DNA of 64,000 bases from Rhyacophila brunnea (GCA_022495005.1 JAGYXB010000456.1:1860001-1924000); one strand, 5' to 3'; positions 11,658 through 23,293 are shown, numbered from the stretch's first letter. Notes: a model not told the origin generated them from the letters alone. A program made the numbers and translations.

Positions 11658-12106
11658 TAGGGTTTGCAATACCGGTATCTCAGTATTTTACAGTACCGAA
11701 ATACTGGTTTTAAAAATCAGACAATACCGATATATTCAGTATTGAAGATGGAAACAAAATGTATTAATTAATATAAAAAGTTTAATAAGACTATAGTCGG
11801 GTTACATGATATCTGGTTTACCTCAGTTGCCATTCGACGTCCTTGGTAATCAGCAATGACACGTGCAAATTTTCGAAATACATTATTTCATTAAAGTTGG
11901 TACTTTCCTAATTTTAAATGTATCCAAATGTTTTCGCCAGTCGCTCGCAGGTTGTAAAAGTTGTCAGGTGTGTTTTTAGATGTATCAAAGATTTATATAT
12001 AAATTTATTGGTAGATACATCTGTTTTTGTCGTATATTTCATGAATAACGGTATTTATTAGAAAATTCCGAAATACCGGTATTGGTATTGCAACTTGCAA
12101 CCCCCA
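11658..12106. mobile_element. hAT-like MITE with ATACCGGTAT termini
   Basis: The left end TAGGGTTTGCAATACCGGTA and the right end ACCGGTATTGGTATTGCAAC, then TTGCAACCCCCA, are imperfect inverted repeats. Flanks are GTTTTAAT (11650-11657) and GTTTTAAC (12107-12114), a 7/8 duplication. The interior (AGCAATGACACGTGCA, GTTGTCAGGTGTGTTTTTA) matches that of the elements at 29244-29857 and 56200-56730, although those have quite different termini. Confidence 0.7.
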
Positions 12107-12114
12107 GTTTTAAC

Positions 12115-12765
12115 CAAATATCTGCATTAACAACTTAGATAAATCTTATACCGCAGTGTGATTCGCTACCCCGTGCTACAATAGGCGGAGAATAATTCTC
12201 AATAATAATATTAAACTCACCAGTCTTTTTATAACGTTTTTCTTATGTAGCTGCAGAATAATAAGCGATCGAATATATATTGTTTATAAAAATATCAAAT
12301 TACTTTGCAGTAATATATTCCCAGCGAATCCATTTCCAGTAAAAAATTCAGCTAGACCAGCTAGTCGATTAGCAAAATTAGAGACGGTGTATTATTACAT
12401 CATATCTCAGCACATTATACCATTACGGTGTATTAGCTGAATAATCATTTTTCATAGTATTTTCGTACAACTGTAATAACAAATAATATTTCATTTCGCT
12501 ACTCAATTTAAAACGCTGACTCTATATTTAGTTCAATATGATTATGTAACAGCATTTAATGTTAATGTATTACTTTTTAGTGTATAAATAACGAAGAACA
12601 ATTTATCTCAATGTCACTCGAATCAGAGTACTAAGCTAGTAACTATTATGTATAATATACTATTGTACCGATACGCTGCTAATACATCTCACCCTGCTAC
12701 ATCGTAGACTTCGTCATTATCATCATCCTCAACCTACACATCGAACACCACACTAGAGTGTCCCC
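12115..12765. other. AT-rich DNA, no gene seen
   Basis: No gene or RNA recognised. It ends in a short ATCATCATCC-type simple stretch before the family A element. Confidence 0.5.
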
Positions 12766-12768
12766 AAC

Positions 12769-13154
12769 ACTTATTTCGTATTCTTATTTGTCCGGTGGTT
12801 GTTTGTCCGGTACAAATCTTGCAATCGATTTTTAACTAACTTCCCCACTAGCTAGACATTTGCAACTTTTAGAATATATCAGAACACGATGCCAATGCAT
12901 TTAGCCATCTTTAAGTAGAATTAAATTCATTTTTAGTTAATTCTGTTTTGTATGAAAAGTTATTTCGTTACCATACTTGGTTGTTAGGGGGTCCTAGCAA
13001 CTAAATTATTATTTATAATATATACGTGCGTTACTATGGAAATAAATATGAAATGATTCATTATTCAGTATTTTTATCAAGTACAAATTTTTTTGATCGC
13101 TTAAGCTAGTCAAGTCAAGTTTATATGATTCAACGAAAAATTTAAAAACGTTGT
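12769..13154 (+). mobile_element. Family A MITE copy, left end clipped
   Basis: It begins in CGTATTCTTATTTGTCCGGT and runs through GCAATCGATTTTTAACTAAC, AGAACACGATGCCAATGCAT and ATACGTGCGTTACTATGGAA to the right terminus TTTAAAAACGTTGT. The left terminal ACAACGTTTTTA is missing. Other copies lie at 23356, 34757, 38903, 43003, 44853 and 62648. No coding capacity. Confidence 0.85.
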
Positions 13155-13208
13155 ACTTATATAAAAAGTTCTTTTTATCATGTAATTATTATTTAAATTT
13201 AATACTAA

Positions 13209-13650
13209 GGGCTTGCGCAGACAGAGAGCGGTCGGAGTTCTGCGTTCAACCGACCGTTGACCGCTAACGTTCAGGGACAGCAGACAGGTGGCGGTCAACA
13301 ATAAGCGTTCCATTTGTTTACAAACGTTGTACTGACACAAGCGCTGCATAATGCGAGACCGCGATATTCCGACGGAAGTGAGAAAGCACCGCTGTTGCGT
13401 ACTCACTCCCCTGTGTGGTTTCGCTCTATGTTGTGTGACTGCTCAAATTCCTATGACGGGACTGGACGGGAGGTACGGCGTTCTTTGTAATTCCGGGCAT
13501 AGAACTCCAGAACTCTAGCGTTCCAATTGACCGGCGCGGTCTGACCGCCGGCTGTGTACCCATACAGTATGAAGTCCATACAGTACAAAGAACGCCGAAC
13601 TCCGAACGCGGAACGCAGACCGCCTGACCGCGCTCTGTCTGCGCAAGCCC
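13209..13650. mobile_element. CpG-rich PIF/Harbinger-like MITE
   Basis: The termini GGGCTTGCGCAGACAGAG and CTCTGTCTGCGCAAGCCC are near-perfect inverted repeats flanked by TAA on both sides (13206-13208 and 13651-13653), the 3-bp duplication typical of PIF/Harbinger. The interior is GC- and CpG-rich and again partly inverted (GAACGCAGACCGC against GGTCGGAGTTCTGCGTTC). A 98-codon minus-strand frame is a byproduct. Confidence 0.8.
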
Positions 13651-13794
13651 TAAATGAAATATGCTAAAATGCAGTTATATTAAGTAGGTAATAATATCGT
13701 TAGCTCGTGTATAGTATAATTTATATATTTTATGATAGTAAGTAAAGTTTTATATATTTTACATAATTTTGAAATACCTTAGAAATACGCTTAT

Positions 13795-13885
13795 TAGAAA
13801 AATCCTAAGCAAGAAAAGATAGGCCAATTGGGACTCGAACTTCACATCTTTCACCGTCCTAGTTTTTGAGCTATCGGCCTGTCTA
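13795..13885 (-). repeat. tRNA-derived SINE head
   Basis: On the minus strand GGCCGATAGCTCAAAAACTAG resembles an A-box (TAGCTCAAAAACTAGG), and GAAGTTCGAGTCCCAATTGG carries the B-box GTTCGAGTCCC. The same B-box module (CATCTTTCAC beside it on the plus strand) appears at 36490 and 49430, so this is a small family. Confidence 0.6.
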
Positions 13886-13899
13886 TGATTCTTGCTGGT

Positions 13900-14095
13900 C
13901 TTTTTTAATATATTATAAATAACCATGTCCTTGCTTTTTCGTACAAGGTGGTTGTTAGTAATTTTGAACAATAACAAACACCCAGCCTTTGATAAAATCA
14001 CATCAATATATTGTGTCCTCACCGGGAATCAAACCCAGAACTCCCGGATGGAAGGACTGCATTACAAGAGCCACCGATTCATGCTGATTAAAACT
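13900..14095 (-). mobile_element. tRNA-headed SINE with LINE-like 3' tail
   Basis: Read on the minus strand: a tRNA-like head (14092-14022) with TGGCTCTTGTAATGCAGTCC (A-box region) and GGGTTTGATTCCCGG (B-box), then a body with GGCTGGGTGTTTGTTATTG, then the 3' tail CCTTGTACGAAAAAGCAAGG and CATGGTTATTTA (13915-13955). A second copy in plus orientation is at 32938-33108. The tail also lies just after the LINE ORF end at 27994-28035. Confidence 0.75.
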
Positions 14096-14168
14096 ATTAT
14101 ACTCTGAAGTTTAACTCACATTTTTTACGTATGTTTTCTGAAGTACCTAGGTATTTTAAAATTATGTA

Positions 14169-15430
14169 TTTTCAAAAGAAGAACTTAACATAAATTTTAA
14201 AACATTTCTTTATGTTTCAGTTATCGGAAGATTTTCTTATGATGTGGGCTTATTATTTTAAAACAATAAGATTTTGTTTTTGACATAGGTTGTGTTTTAC
14301 AGTGATTTTAATAATACTGATTTATGTATCATAATAAATTATTACTAATATATCTGTATTTTGAGTTAAACTTACTAAAAAATATTGTCAATACATGTGA
14401 GCATTTCTTTCTATTTCCACCACACAAGGAGGCGGTAAGTAAAAAGATCACTCAAAATTATATTTTACCAAAGAAAACCCGCATCCAAAATGTATGTTTA
14501 TGCATGAAAATTGATTTAGACTTTAGAGAAAGAAAATTCGATAACTTTGCGTGGCAATAAAAATAATGCAAGTTCATTTTCTATGAAATCGCCTGCCACT
14601 TTCAATATAAAACATTAAATAACCCACAATAAAAATGAGAATATCAGTGTGTTTATATATCATAAAAAAAACAATATTTTTGTATGACATGTTGTATACG
14701 TAGATGCTTTATGACGTCATTTAGACAGTACTGAATGTTTCAGAATAGTATGACCCAATTTGTTTGGTCTAAATACATTTTGACCCAAAAAGTATTTGAT
14801 TAGTCTAAATACCGTAGGTAATGAAAAATGCATTATTTATAATAACCTAGTGGCTTGATGACTGTTTTCCAATCTATTTCTAACATTGGGCAATATTGAT
14901 TAATTAAATTTATAATATCGATTATCATTATACATTCTAGGCCAAAATACATATGTGCATGAACAATTTAATATTATATAAAAACTAATAGTAACATTTA
15001 AAATATTTCGATTAAAAACACATTCGAAAATACTGACAAATATGACGTAAGTGTGTTCATGTTTTCGTGATTTTTAAAACTTCGTTGGAAGTAGCGACAT
15101 GTTTTGTTGTTTTGATTAAAACATGAAAATTTTCACTACGCAAACTATCCAAATTACAAGCAATTGGTTACCAATATTTGCAGCTGTCGATGTGCGTTGA
15201 CTTTCACATCTTTAAAACTGTAGACTAGATAGATCTTTACAGAACATGTATCTATTTTTCTCACGCACAGATGTATCTTCGTCTTAACTAGGTATCAGAA
15301 TACTGTGTATTTTAATTTGTAAAAAATATGTTCGCTTTCAAGCAGAACATGTAGACCTCCACGATTTAATTTTTAAAAGAAATAGTTGTTAGTCATTTGC
15401 AGAACCAGCCGGGTCCTTGCACTTAGTCAA
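14169..15430. other. AT-rich DNA, no gene seen
   Basis: A 78-codon plus-strand frame (14324-14560) shows no motif. No splice or promoter context supports it. Nothing else recognised. Confidence 0.45.
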
Positions 15431-15439
15431 ACACACATT

Positions 15440-15515
15440 GACAAATAAACTTTAATTTCATTGTCCAGCCGAGGGTACGAACCCGCAACCCACGGCTTCA
15501 AAAACGAATACACTA
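15440..15515 (-). repeat. tRNA-derived SINE fragment
   Basis: On the minus strand GAAGCCGTGGGTTGCGGGTT runs into GGTTCGTACCCTCGGC, with a B-box-like GGTTCGTACCC. The downstream body includes GTGTGTTTGACTAAGTGC. No complete tRNA fold. It is probably an old SINE. Confidence 0.5.
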
Positions 15516-15544
15516 TCAATATAGTTATAGATGATTATTCATTT

Positions 15545-17450
15545 AATGTCTGATAATTTTATATTAAAATTTCGTAAAAGAAAACGTTTAGGACTTGGTA
15601 ACAGAAAGTACTTAAAATTCTCTAACTTTTATTATTTATTATTACTAACTTAACTTAATTCTTACATCCTCAATTAGTTAGTTATGCATAATAATTAGAT
15701 ATAAGTAATAATTTATATTGAAATATTATTTAGTAATCTATTTTAGAAAACTGTATGTATTTCTTGACTGATTGTTAGAGCATGATTTAAAAAAAAACTC
15801 TTATTATGTTTAAAAAATATATTTAATCTATATTTTTGATTGATTGTTTTGAGTATTGTAATTAGATGTTATTTAAAAAAAATATTATCACATTAATTTA
15901 TATAAATGTGTCATATACCTATATTCCAGAATATTATATTAATATAACTGCCTAAACTACGAAGAAGCAACATGTGATATCTACTTAAGTAGGTATATTG
16001 TTTGTGAAAATCTTTTAAAAATCTTATTTTATAATAATTTTATTGTTAACAGATATTTTACGAATCCTAAATTATAATAGCTGCATTAATTAATCTTGTC
16101 AGTACATTTTTGACATTGTTTTTTTCTTTCTTTTTTATAAAATATTTTAAAATGTAGTAATATAACTTGCAATAGAATAAATACATGAACGAATTAAAAA
16201 TGACCGATTTATAGAAGGCAACACAATCTTTATACCGAATGCAATTTTAATCAATTAAATATTTACTAACATACCTATAATATTTATTTATAATGATCTT
16301 CCACATATATTAACAATTATAGAATTTGACATTATTTAGAAACAAATATTTGCAAATCTTTACGGTTGTGATTGATTCAGTCATTCTAAACAATTCCTGT
16401 ACTTAAAATTTTTATTAATTATTAATAGTAGGCGTTAGTGAGTACCTAAACCCATGGCTCATAAATGTATATATAGTTATTTATTTTCAGTGTATGTTTT
16501 ATCCACTACAAAGACTCAATCACTTGAGCGAATACCTGACAACCATGCATCGTAAAAAATATATTATCTTAAGGTAATCGACATACTTAGGAGACCCCTT
16601 CACTGAGCATCGGGCCAAAATTATCCTTTAGCTTTAGATGGTTAACAAAATAAATTTCACGGCATTATGTAAAATTAAAATTCAAACATTTCATAAATAG
16701 CTGCAAGTATTTTTCTATTTTTCTAAAAATAAAATAGATCATTGACAAATAGCTGAACGACAACAATCGGCGTAATGGTTTCGGTCAATTATCCTTCGTA
16801 TAAATCGTGAAGGGTCATTAACAGCTTATTAAAACACTAGCTAAATAAACGTCATAATATTCGTAGTTACTTATACGAAGAATTTAAAATAGGTACGTCA
16901 AAAATATTCCAATATAAATTTGGTTTTATGCTTTTTTGTGAGACATTATTTATGTACTTATTTCAGCAAGGTGACACTTGACGTCTCCTTGAGAAAGTGA
17001 ACCGTATTATCATAAAAATAAAGTTTTCATATTATCATCCCTGTGAGTACCACATTCAAAATATATGCTTACCAGATTGACGTTGAAAGAAACATTTCTC
17101 TATAATTTAATATTTAAACTAAGCTTTAAAGGGATACTTAGGTTAATATTTAAATAAGCTACAAATTATTATGCATCGCTCATTCATTTACAATAATCAC
17201 ACTTTTGCTGTCGGTGTTTTTGACTAAACTCAGATTTTAAAAAAAAGCTTCGACTAAGAATTGCCACAATGGTGCTACATCTTTATTTGCAAATAATGCT
17301 GCCAACTCAAATAATAATTATTAATATATCCAACAAACATTCTAAAACCGTTCAGATATCACCATAAAACGTTGTAATATAAAAAGAACTATAATTCTTT
17401 CTAGGTTTCTAGAGAAAACTCATTATACGTACATAGTTACCAATATTGTG
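15545..17450. other. AT-rich DNA, no gene seen
   Basis: Nearly 2 kb of AT-rich sequence without a frame of 60 codons or more, RNA gene or recognisable repeat family. Confidence 0.55.
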
Positions 17451-17451
17451 C

Positions 17452-17915
17452 CATCATCATGGTCCCAACAAGGGGACGGGGGGCTTACAAGGCTCTGGCC
17501 GCCAGGCCCGGGCTTCGGAGGGGCCCGGAGTGTCGGCTCGAAAAGATAAATGAGATAAATCTACATTAAAAAAATGTCTTTAATAGTAAAAAAATATAAT
17601 ATTTATTTATATATTATTATTAATATATTAAATAGCGCTATTATACTTACATTTTTAAATATTTGGTTATGCGATACATTTTTTTATTGTTGTGTGTCGA
17701 TACTCGACAACCCCCCCATAATTTTAGTAAGGAGGTAGATGTTTTCAAAAATACAAAAAAAACTAAAATTACGCTAATAGGTACCCATAATTATTCTACC
17801 TCGAACACCATTTGCTAAATGGTTGTAACTATAACGTCACATTGCCTTTAACCTTAGTGATATGTAGGGGGGTGTGAAATATTCTAGCCAAGGGATCTTT
17901 TCAGGCCATCACTTC
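17452..17915 (+). mobile_element. GGCCCGGGC-ended repeat, family D
   Basis: The GC-rich left end (CATGGTCCCAACAAGG, CCAGGCCCGGGCT), an AT-rich middle with CTTTAATAGTAAAAAA and ATCGATACTCGACA-like words, and a right end with TGCCTTTAACCTTAGTG and ATTCTAGCC match the copy at 42390-42788. The outer GGTCCC/GGGACC words are inverted between copy ends, suggesting degraded TIRs. No transposase seen. Confidence 0.6.
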
Positions 17916-18088
17916 ACATACGACTAGGGACTCCAATCCCGAGCCGAAATTCTGATCCCGACGCTACAAACTTGTCTATTCTCGTAAGTCTCATAGACTG
18001 ATTTGATACATACAAGAAAAATGCGTCCAAAATCATCGCTGACATCCGACAACCGCTAGACCAAAGAAAAAAGTGTGAATATGTAATG

Positions 18089-18949
18089 CAGTGCTTTCCA
18101 AACTTTATGTAACTACGCCTCCCTTTTTAAAAAAAATCTAATCTTGGCGCCTCCCCCCGTTTATTTCATTAAATAATACAGACGCTTTTGTAAATATCAT
18201 CAAATTCAAAATAAATCAAAATATCAAATTATATCAAAAATTATAATTTAAGTATATCAATCATCATATAGATATCACATCAAATTGCAACGCAGAACCA
18301 CATATTTAAAACATTTAACAGCCTTGAAACAAAGCAGCGCCGCAAGCAAATTTTTTTTACTATAAATAAAATAACGTGAAAAGTGCATTAGCAAACTAAC
18401 CAAAAACTCAGTAAATAGATTTTTATTTGCTTCAATGTATCTGGCACACAAATCATTTAAAAGTGGAAACATGACGAACTTTTTTTTTTTTTGTAATTTT
18501 GATTCCTAAAGCTCCAATATTTTATGCATGCCTTCACTTCGTCTTTTTAAATCAGTGAATGCATTAGTGGTCCTTGCATTGATTTATTCACTCATTTTTT
18601 TTTAACTTGCAACCAAATAGACATGTTCAACAACAAAATTATCATTCCTATACAAATTAGCCTCAAATTTCAACATTATGATTTGACTCTTTTATTTCAT
18701 TTTTTCACGAGATAGCCAGCGGTCTTCACATTATACTATAGAAGTGAGGTATTATAAAATAATTAGTCTCCATATTTTCAGACAGGTTTGCAAACAACCT
18801 TTTACAGAACTGTTTTATGTAGTTAATATCTAGTGGCCATTTTATATAATAAGCATTTTCAAACTGCAAACTTGTGGCTACATTAATTGTGTGACACTTT
18901 TCGCACCTCCCTTCGCAACCCTCCGCGCCTCCCAGTTTGGAAATCGCTT
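18089..18949. mobile_element. hAT element with perfect 8-bp duplication
   Basis: The left terminus CAGTGCTTTCCAAAC and the right terminus GTTTGGAAATCGCTT are inverted repeats. They are flanked by identical ATGTAATG (18081-18088 and 18950-18957). The subterminal words CGCCTCCC are also inverted. Its 861 bp are too short for a full transposase (usually about 600 residues), but a short relic is present on the minus strand. Confidence 0.85.
18275..18472 (-). pseudogene. hAT (ZBED5/FAM200-like) transposase relic
   Basis: The 65-residue frame opens with FPLLNDLCARYIEANKNLF, followed by LLMHFSRYF. This resembles the conserved FPLLSD...L..HL..L...F..YF stretch of ZBED5/FAM200-type domesticated and active hAT transposases. 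It lies inside a hAT element, which fits. No zinc finger or catalytic DDE region remains. The assignment rests on pattern similarity from memory of the family. Confidence 0.4.
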
Positions 18950-18957
18950 ATGTAATG

Positions 18958-19535
18958 TATTTTCACTTTCAAACGAGATTTGTTGTACAAATCAATATAC
19001 TTTGGTTGTTCAGCGTACTTATATTTATAGCACTCAGTAGACCTACAATGAATCAGCAATATTATTCCTCGTGCTATTAATACCGGTCATCCGATCGTAC
19101 CTCACACAATTGCGTTTGTTTACTTCTGCCTTTACGATTTCTTTGTATTTCTGGTTTTATTGCCTGCGGTAGCCATTTGGGCCATTTTCATTCGGCCATT
19201 ATGTCATAGCTGTAAAACTTTACAGTTTATAAATCTAAAACTTACCTTCCAACATTTTCTCTCGTATTACTTCTGTGCAAGGTCATTTAAAATAACTCCT
19301 ATTTCCTGCGAAGCTTTGAGAATTACGTTTTTCCTTTTTCGTCCTTTATAATATGAGAATGTATTGAAATGTAATAATATGATATATTGTTACTTTAATA
19401 ACATTTTGTTGCTATCCCTGCACACATAATAATAATATACAATAGTATTATATTCAATATGTAGATGAAATTTTATTTCCTGTTATTTCTTATATATTAT
19501 GATATAGATAGACACAACTTATTTTTAGAAACATT
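18958..19535. other. Unassigned DNA with possible minus-strand exon
   Basis: On the minus strand near 19245-19345 an open stretch reads GRKRKNVILKASQEIGVIL. A strong splice donor GGAAGGTAAGT lies at about 19240, and a second open run KWPKWLPQAIKPEIQRN lies at about 19100-19185. A stop and frame change interrupt them. It could be a decayed transposon gene. The 63-codon plus-strand frame is the shadow. Confidence 0.3.
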
Positions 19536-19816
19536 TCGCTTCGAACCAGAATTGAACCGAAACCCAGAAAACCGCTATTTTTTCGGAACGAAAACCGGAA
19601 CCGAACCGAATAAAAATATCGTTTTTTCGGTTCGGTATATGTTCAAACACGCGCGTTATTACCATCCATACGTAAGTATTAATTTTTTAAACCCCGAAAA
19701 TAAATTTTGAATACAAATAAAAATATTTAAAAACTTAATTACTCGGAGCTGAACCGTTATTTTTTCGGAACTTAAACCAGAACCGGAACGATAAAAAACG
19801 GTTCGAATCCCTGATC
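19536..19816. mobile_element. Probable hAT remnant with CGGAACCGAACCG motifs
   Basis: It ends in GGTTCGAATCCCTG, a typical hAT right terminus. Words such as CCGGAACCGAACCGAA, TTTTTTCGGAACG and TTTTTCGGTTCGG recur in both orientations. The left terminus is unclear (CTTCGAACCAG near 19540), so the copy may be truncated. No gene. Confidence 0.45.
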
Positions 19817-20079
19817 ACTGGCGGTTTAGTTTTCAAGTTATGTATATTCAATATATGGAATGTTACATTCTCAAAATCTTGTGAATTATTCGTTGAATAA
19901 AAGAAATGGTTTATTAAAAATTGTTAGCAAGTTCAAATAGACGTTATAACTAAAATATTTAGCGAGAGCCGGGCGTCGGTTAGTAATTAAGGTAAGTAAT
20001 TAATGTTCCTTGATTTAATACACGAAAACCGATAGTCAATAATAACTCAATTTGATAAGCATTTCATGTATAACCTATT

Positions 20080-20236
20080 AGTTTAAATTGTCGCAATTAG
20101 ATAGAAAGCTAGTAGCATAATTGGTTAATGCACAGTAGTTCAAATCCCGTCGAGCAACGTATTTTTTTTTCAAATTATGATTTTTTCTGGTGGCTATTAT
20201 ATATGTCTGAGGTCTTAAGTTAGGTATATTCAAAAA
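20080..20236 (+). mobile_element. tRNA-derived SINE, older copy
   Basis: The A-box-like TAGCATAATTGGTTAATGC (20112-20130) and the B-box-like AGTTCAAATCC (20137-20147) are unusually close, so the anticodon arm is deleted. The upstream GTCGCAATTAG and downstream tail (TTTCTGGTGGCTATTATATA, TCTGAGG, ATATTC) align with the SINE at 51896-52136, placing it in the same family. Confidence 0.6.
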
Positions 20237-20661
20237 CAATTTGTTGTATCATTTCAATATGATAGTCATACGTCACGGTTGAGAACTGATTTTGAAAAAT
20301 GAGATACCCTTAGAGAAGTTTTAATATTATGCTAATGGCAATGGCTTTTACGAAGTAAATGAGTTAGTAGTGATAAGTAATAAATTATTCAAGGAAAGTA
20401 TACAAGATAACAAACAGCCGAGGGAGTAATAAACATAAAAATTCCAACACTATCATCACACCCCCATCAATTTACTCTATTACCCCCTTAATAACTTCAA
20501 AGACCATGTTAAGAAAGTTGTTTCAATTAAAAAATGTATTAGAGAAAACTTCAAGATAATTATGATGGAATTGCACGAACGGGATTATTATCAACTCCTG
20601 TAAACATGACAGTTAAATTACGACATTCATTTAGATTTTATAAGGAGAAACAATAGTGGAT

Positions 20662-21112
20662 ACCTGAAAACCTGGACTGGAATGAGGCTATAAAGAAAAT
20701 CGGCCAAAGTATGTGGATAGATTTTCACCATAGTAGGGCATTATTAGAAAAGGGGAAATGGAGTAAGTCTATTCTACCATCACCACGAGAGGTGCCCTGG
20801 TTTGTAGAGTCTCCTTTGACGAGGAATGAGCTTACGTTAATACTGAGGCTAAGAACAGGGCACACAATGGGCAAAAGATTTGATGTCCTCATGGGAAGAA
20901 GCGAATCGCAACTCTGCGATGACTGTCATGTTTTAGAGGACATTGTAAATTATAGCACCACAATGCCCTAAATATGAACTTTACAGAGTACAGTTGCGAA
21001 TCGCGAATATTAATGAGAATGTCGACGAATTGAAGGGTGTCCTGGCGGTGGGTAAGACGGAAGAGCTAGGCAAAATTGTAAAGTTATTTAACAGAATAGG
21101 AGTGAGGACCTG
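20662..21112 (+). pseudogene. Non-LTR retrotransposon C-terminal fragment
   Basis: Translation gives WIPENLDWNEAIKKIG (20662), then FVESPLTRNELTLILRLRTG, H, and a zinc-binding pattern C-D-D-C with LED (20918-20940). After a one-base frameshift near 20955 it continues APQCPKYELYRVQLRI and ends at the stop at 21112. The LRTGH...CxxC...ED...CPxY signature is the tail after the RNase H region in Jockey/R1-type LINEs. The RT domain is absent, so this is a 5'-truncated dead copy. Confidence 0.8.
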
Positions 21113-21432
21113 ATCGACGGATCCCCTTCTAGAAGAGAAGAGGCGATATGACAGCGAGTCGCAGTCAAAACCTTGGTAAAATCACAAAAAAAGAGTGAAA
21201 CAATAGAAACCTACTGCTTTAGATTCAATAACTAATATAATAAAATGATTTTTTGATCGCTTAGTATACACGACACATACGAATTGTAGTACGCCACATT
21301 CTATAAGCGAATTTTGCGTTACAGAATAATAATTAATATATTCGTAAACAATAAATGGACATGTCACACGTCGAGTAGACAACCGCTGAACAAATTCCGT
21401 CAATACAGTGGTACCCAAGGGGTATTCACCCA

Positions 21433-21565
21433 CAGGGACACCTTAAAACCCGCTGGATAGATGAGCTCATAAAGTTCGGTTGACGTACGCGGCAGCAAAG
21501 AACTAGGGACCGAGAAGAGTGCAGAGACTTAGGAAATGCTTTCATACAGTAGTGGATCACAATCT
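21433..21565 (+). pseudogene. LINE RT C-terminal tail fragment
   Basis: One frame reads HPQGHLKTRWIDELIKFG, a stop, then QQRTRDREECRDLGNAFIQ, a stop and W. This matches the RGRPKTRWxDxL...DRxxWRxLxxAFxxxW tail of LINE endonuclease/RT proteins. The degraded GRP and in-frame stops show it is dead. It lies 320 bp after the previous LINE fragment but belongs to a different tail type. Confidence 0.65.
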
Positions 21566-21919
21566 TAAAGAGTACATATTTCTCAATAATCAAAATATCT
21601 TTGATAATAATAATACTACAGCCTAATGATATTTACTACAGCTAATGATATTTACTTAATCGTATTATTGCATTTTACATAAACGTTTTCATAATATTCT
21701 AAGAACAGCATTTTTATGCTTTTCATTTTGTAATTTTTGGACTTGGAACTCTTTGTTACTGCGGTGCCATGTGCGCGCTCAGAATACCGGAAAATCCGCC
21801 TCTATGGTAGGGCCTTATAATGGTATTACAATACATCCTCTTATACGATATCAATCGATATTTTAACATGAAACATGTTTTACTCATATGATCTCCAATG
21901 AAAAACGTTACGAAAGATG

Positions 21920-21962
21920 GACGTAGAATAACTATAGTGCGCGTCTATAGTTATTCTACGTC
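21920..21962. repeat. Perfect 17-bp hairpin
   Basis: GACGTAGAATAACTATA (21920-21936) is exactly inverted at 21946-21962 with a 9-base loop GTGCGCGTC. A CpG-rich stretch (CCCGCGGCCCGCGCC) follows at once. There is no T run after it, so a bacterial-style terminator is not implied. It may be an element end or a young snap-back duplication. Confidence 0.75.
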
Positions 21963-23195
21963 TACGCCCGCGGCCCGCGCCCCGACCCGACTACTTACGC
22001 GTGCCGATTATTTTCATTTTACGAATCAGTGGCCTACATTCTGTGCGACGTATTGTTTGTCTGCTATTATTACTTCTTTAGTTATATTATTGTAATTACA
22101 TAATTTTCAGGAAAGTAAAATTGTTTGAATCCTTTGGATTCCGTTACTTTGACAAATAAATTTTCTTTCGAATTTGGACAACCAGCATTCAGAGAATCAA
22201 TAGGCAAAGCATGTGCGATGTTTAATAATTTTAGCCCTCAGGGTTTAAGTAACCATCATTTGAGGGGCCCAGAGGGCGACGCCCCCCCCTGCGAGGTGCA
22301 AAGCGCCGAATCTTTCCTTCAATACAATATTTCTACTATTGTCCAACAACAATAAATCGGCGATAACAGAAAGTTGCTGTAATCGCATGTAGAAAACTTA
22401 TAGTGACGTACCTGTCATGGCGGCAACGTGGGCTAAAGGCGTATTTAAATAATGTATCGGCTTCACTTTTAGATGCTACTCCTTTTCTTCTTCGCAATAA
22501 ATAAATATTTTACTAATCATAAACATCACTCCTGATAGTTTTAGACATATTTTTTTATAAAAACTCAAATTAAGTAAATTGATAGATCCATACCTGGCAA
22601 TTCCACGGGAATGTAAATTGGAATGATAAATTGGGGGCGTTCCTCATTTTAAAATGGAAATGTGATTAGCTGCACTGGAGGGGATTGTTAGTTCACAGCT
22701 TTAACACGTGGATAAGAAGTTCTTGTTCGACAGTAGTATGCAGTGCTAAATATAATACTAAAATGCAATATTCTGCACTTTACGGCTTCTAGTAAATATC
22801 TATCTAATATAACTGTTCGAACAAAGTCAAAGCGTACTAGCATGCAAGCTCGAAACTAATTGAAAGGCAAGGCGCATTATTAACAGTGTTTGCCGATAAG
22901 CAAATTAATTCTTGCCTATGCAAGCTCCACTGCTCAACTATCACCTATTAAAATAATATAATAGTATAACATACATATTATGTAAAAATAAAGTATTTAA
23001 AAAACGTTTTAATGACAGAAATTTTGTAATTTTTCACAGTGGAACATATAAATCCGCACTCCAGTATGATTTACAAGGTTAAAATTGTAATTACCTGCAC
23101 ACAATACTATATGGCATGACGTAGATGTACTTTGAATAATTGTATTTCAATCGTTAAAATTGTATTTTGAGATTTTAAATAGAATACAATGATGC
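21963..23195. other. Unassigned DNA
   Basis: It contains a GC-rich patch AGGGGCCCAGAGGGCGACGC (near 22263), possibly a transposon end. Two frames of 65 and 76 codons lack motifs. No gene recognised. Confidence 0.4.
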
Positions 23196-23197
23196 TA

Positions 23198-23293
23198 AAC
23201 CGAGGGCAGAACGTGTCAAGGAGGGCACAGTAAAATACAACTTTCAGGGGCCCCAGTCAGAATTATATTATAAAAAAAACCATGATTAAAGTC
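23198..23293 (+). repeat. Repeat E copy
   Basis: About 95 bp (AACCGAGGGCAGAACGTGTC ... CTTTCAGGGGCCCCAGTC ... AAACCATGATTAAAGTC) is repeated at 39313-39411. Both copies lie next to family A MITEs. No coding capacity. Confidence 0.75.

Larger units (their letters stand above)
13761..14168. mobile_element. Composite of two SINE heads between inverted tails
   Basis: The left flank ACATAATTTTGAAATACCTT (13761-13780) is inverted at 14138-14167 (AGGTATTTTAAAATTATGT). Between them are two minus-strand tRNA-derived heads: one at about 13795-13885 and one at 13900-14095. The arrangement echoes 2016-2167. Inside the outer pair there is no protein gene; the 60- and 87-codon frames are byproducts. Confidence 0.5.

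Noticed and set aside
13110..13406. 98-codon minus-strand ORF as a gene
   Set aside because: It spans the end of a family A MITE and the start of a Harbinger-like MITE.
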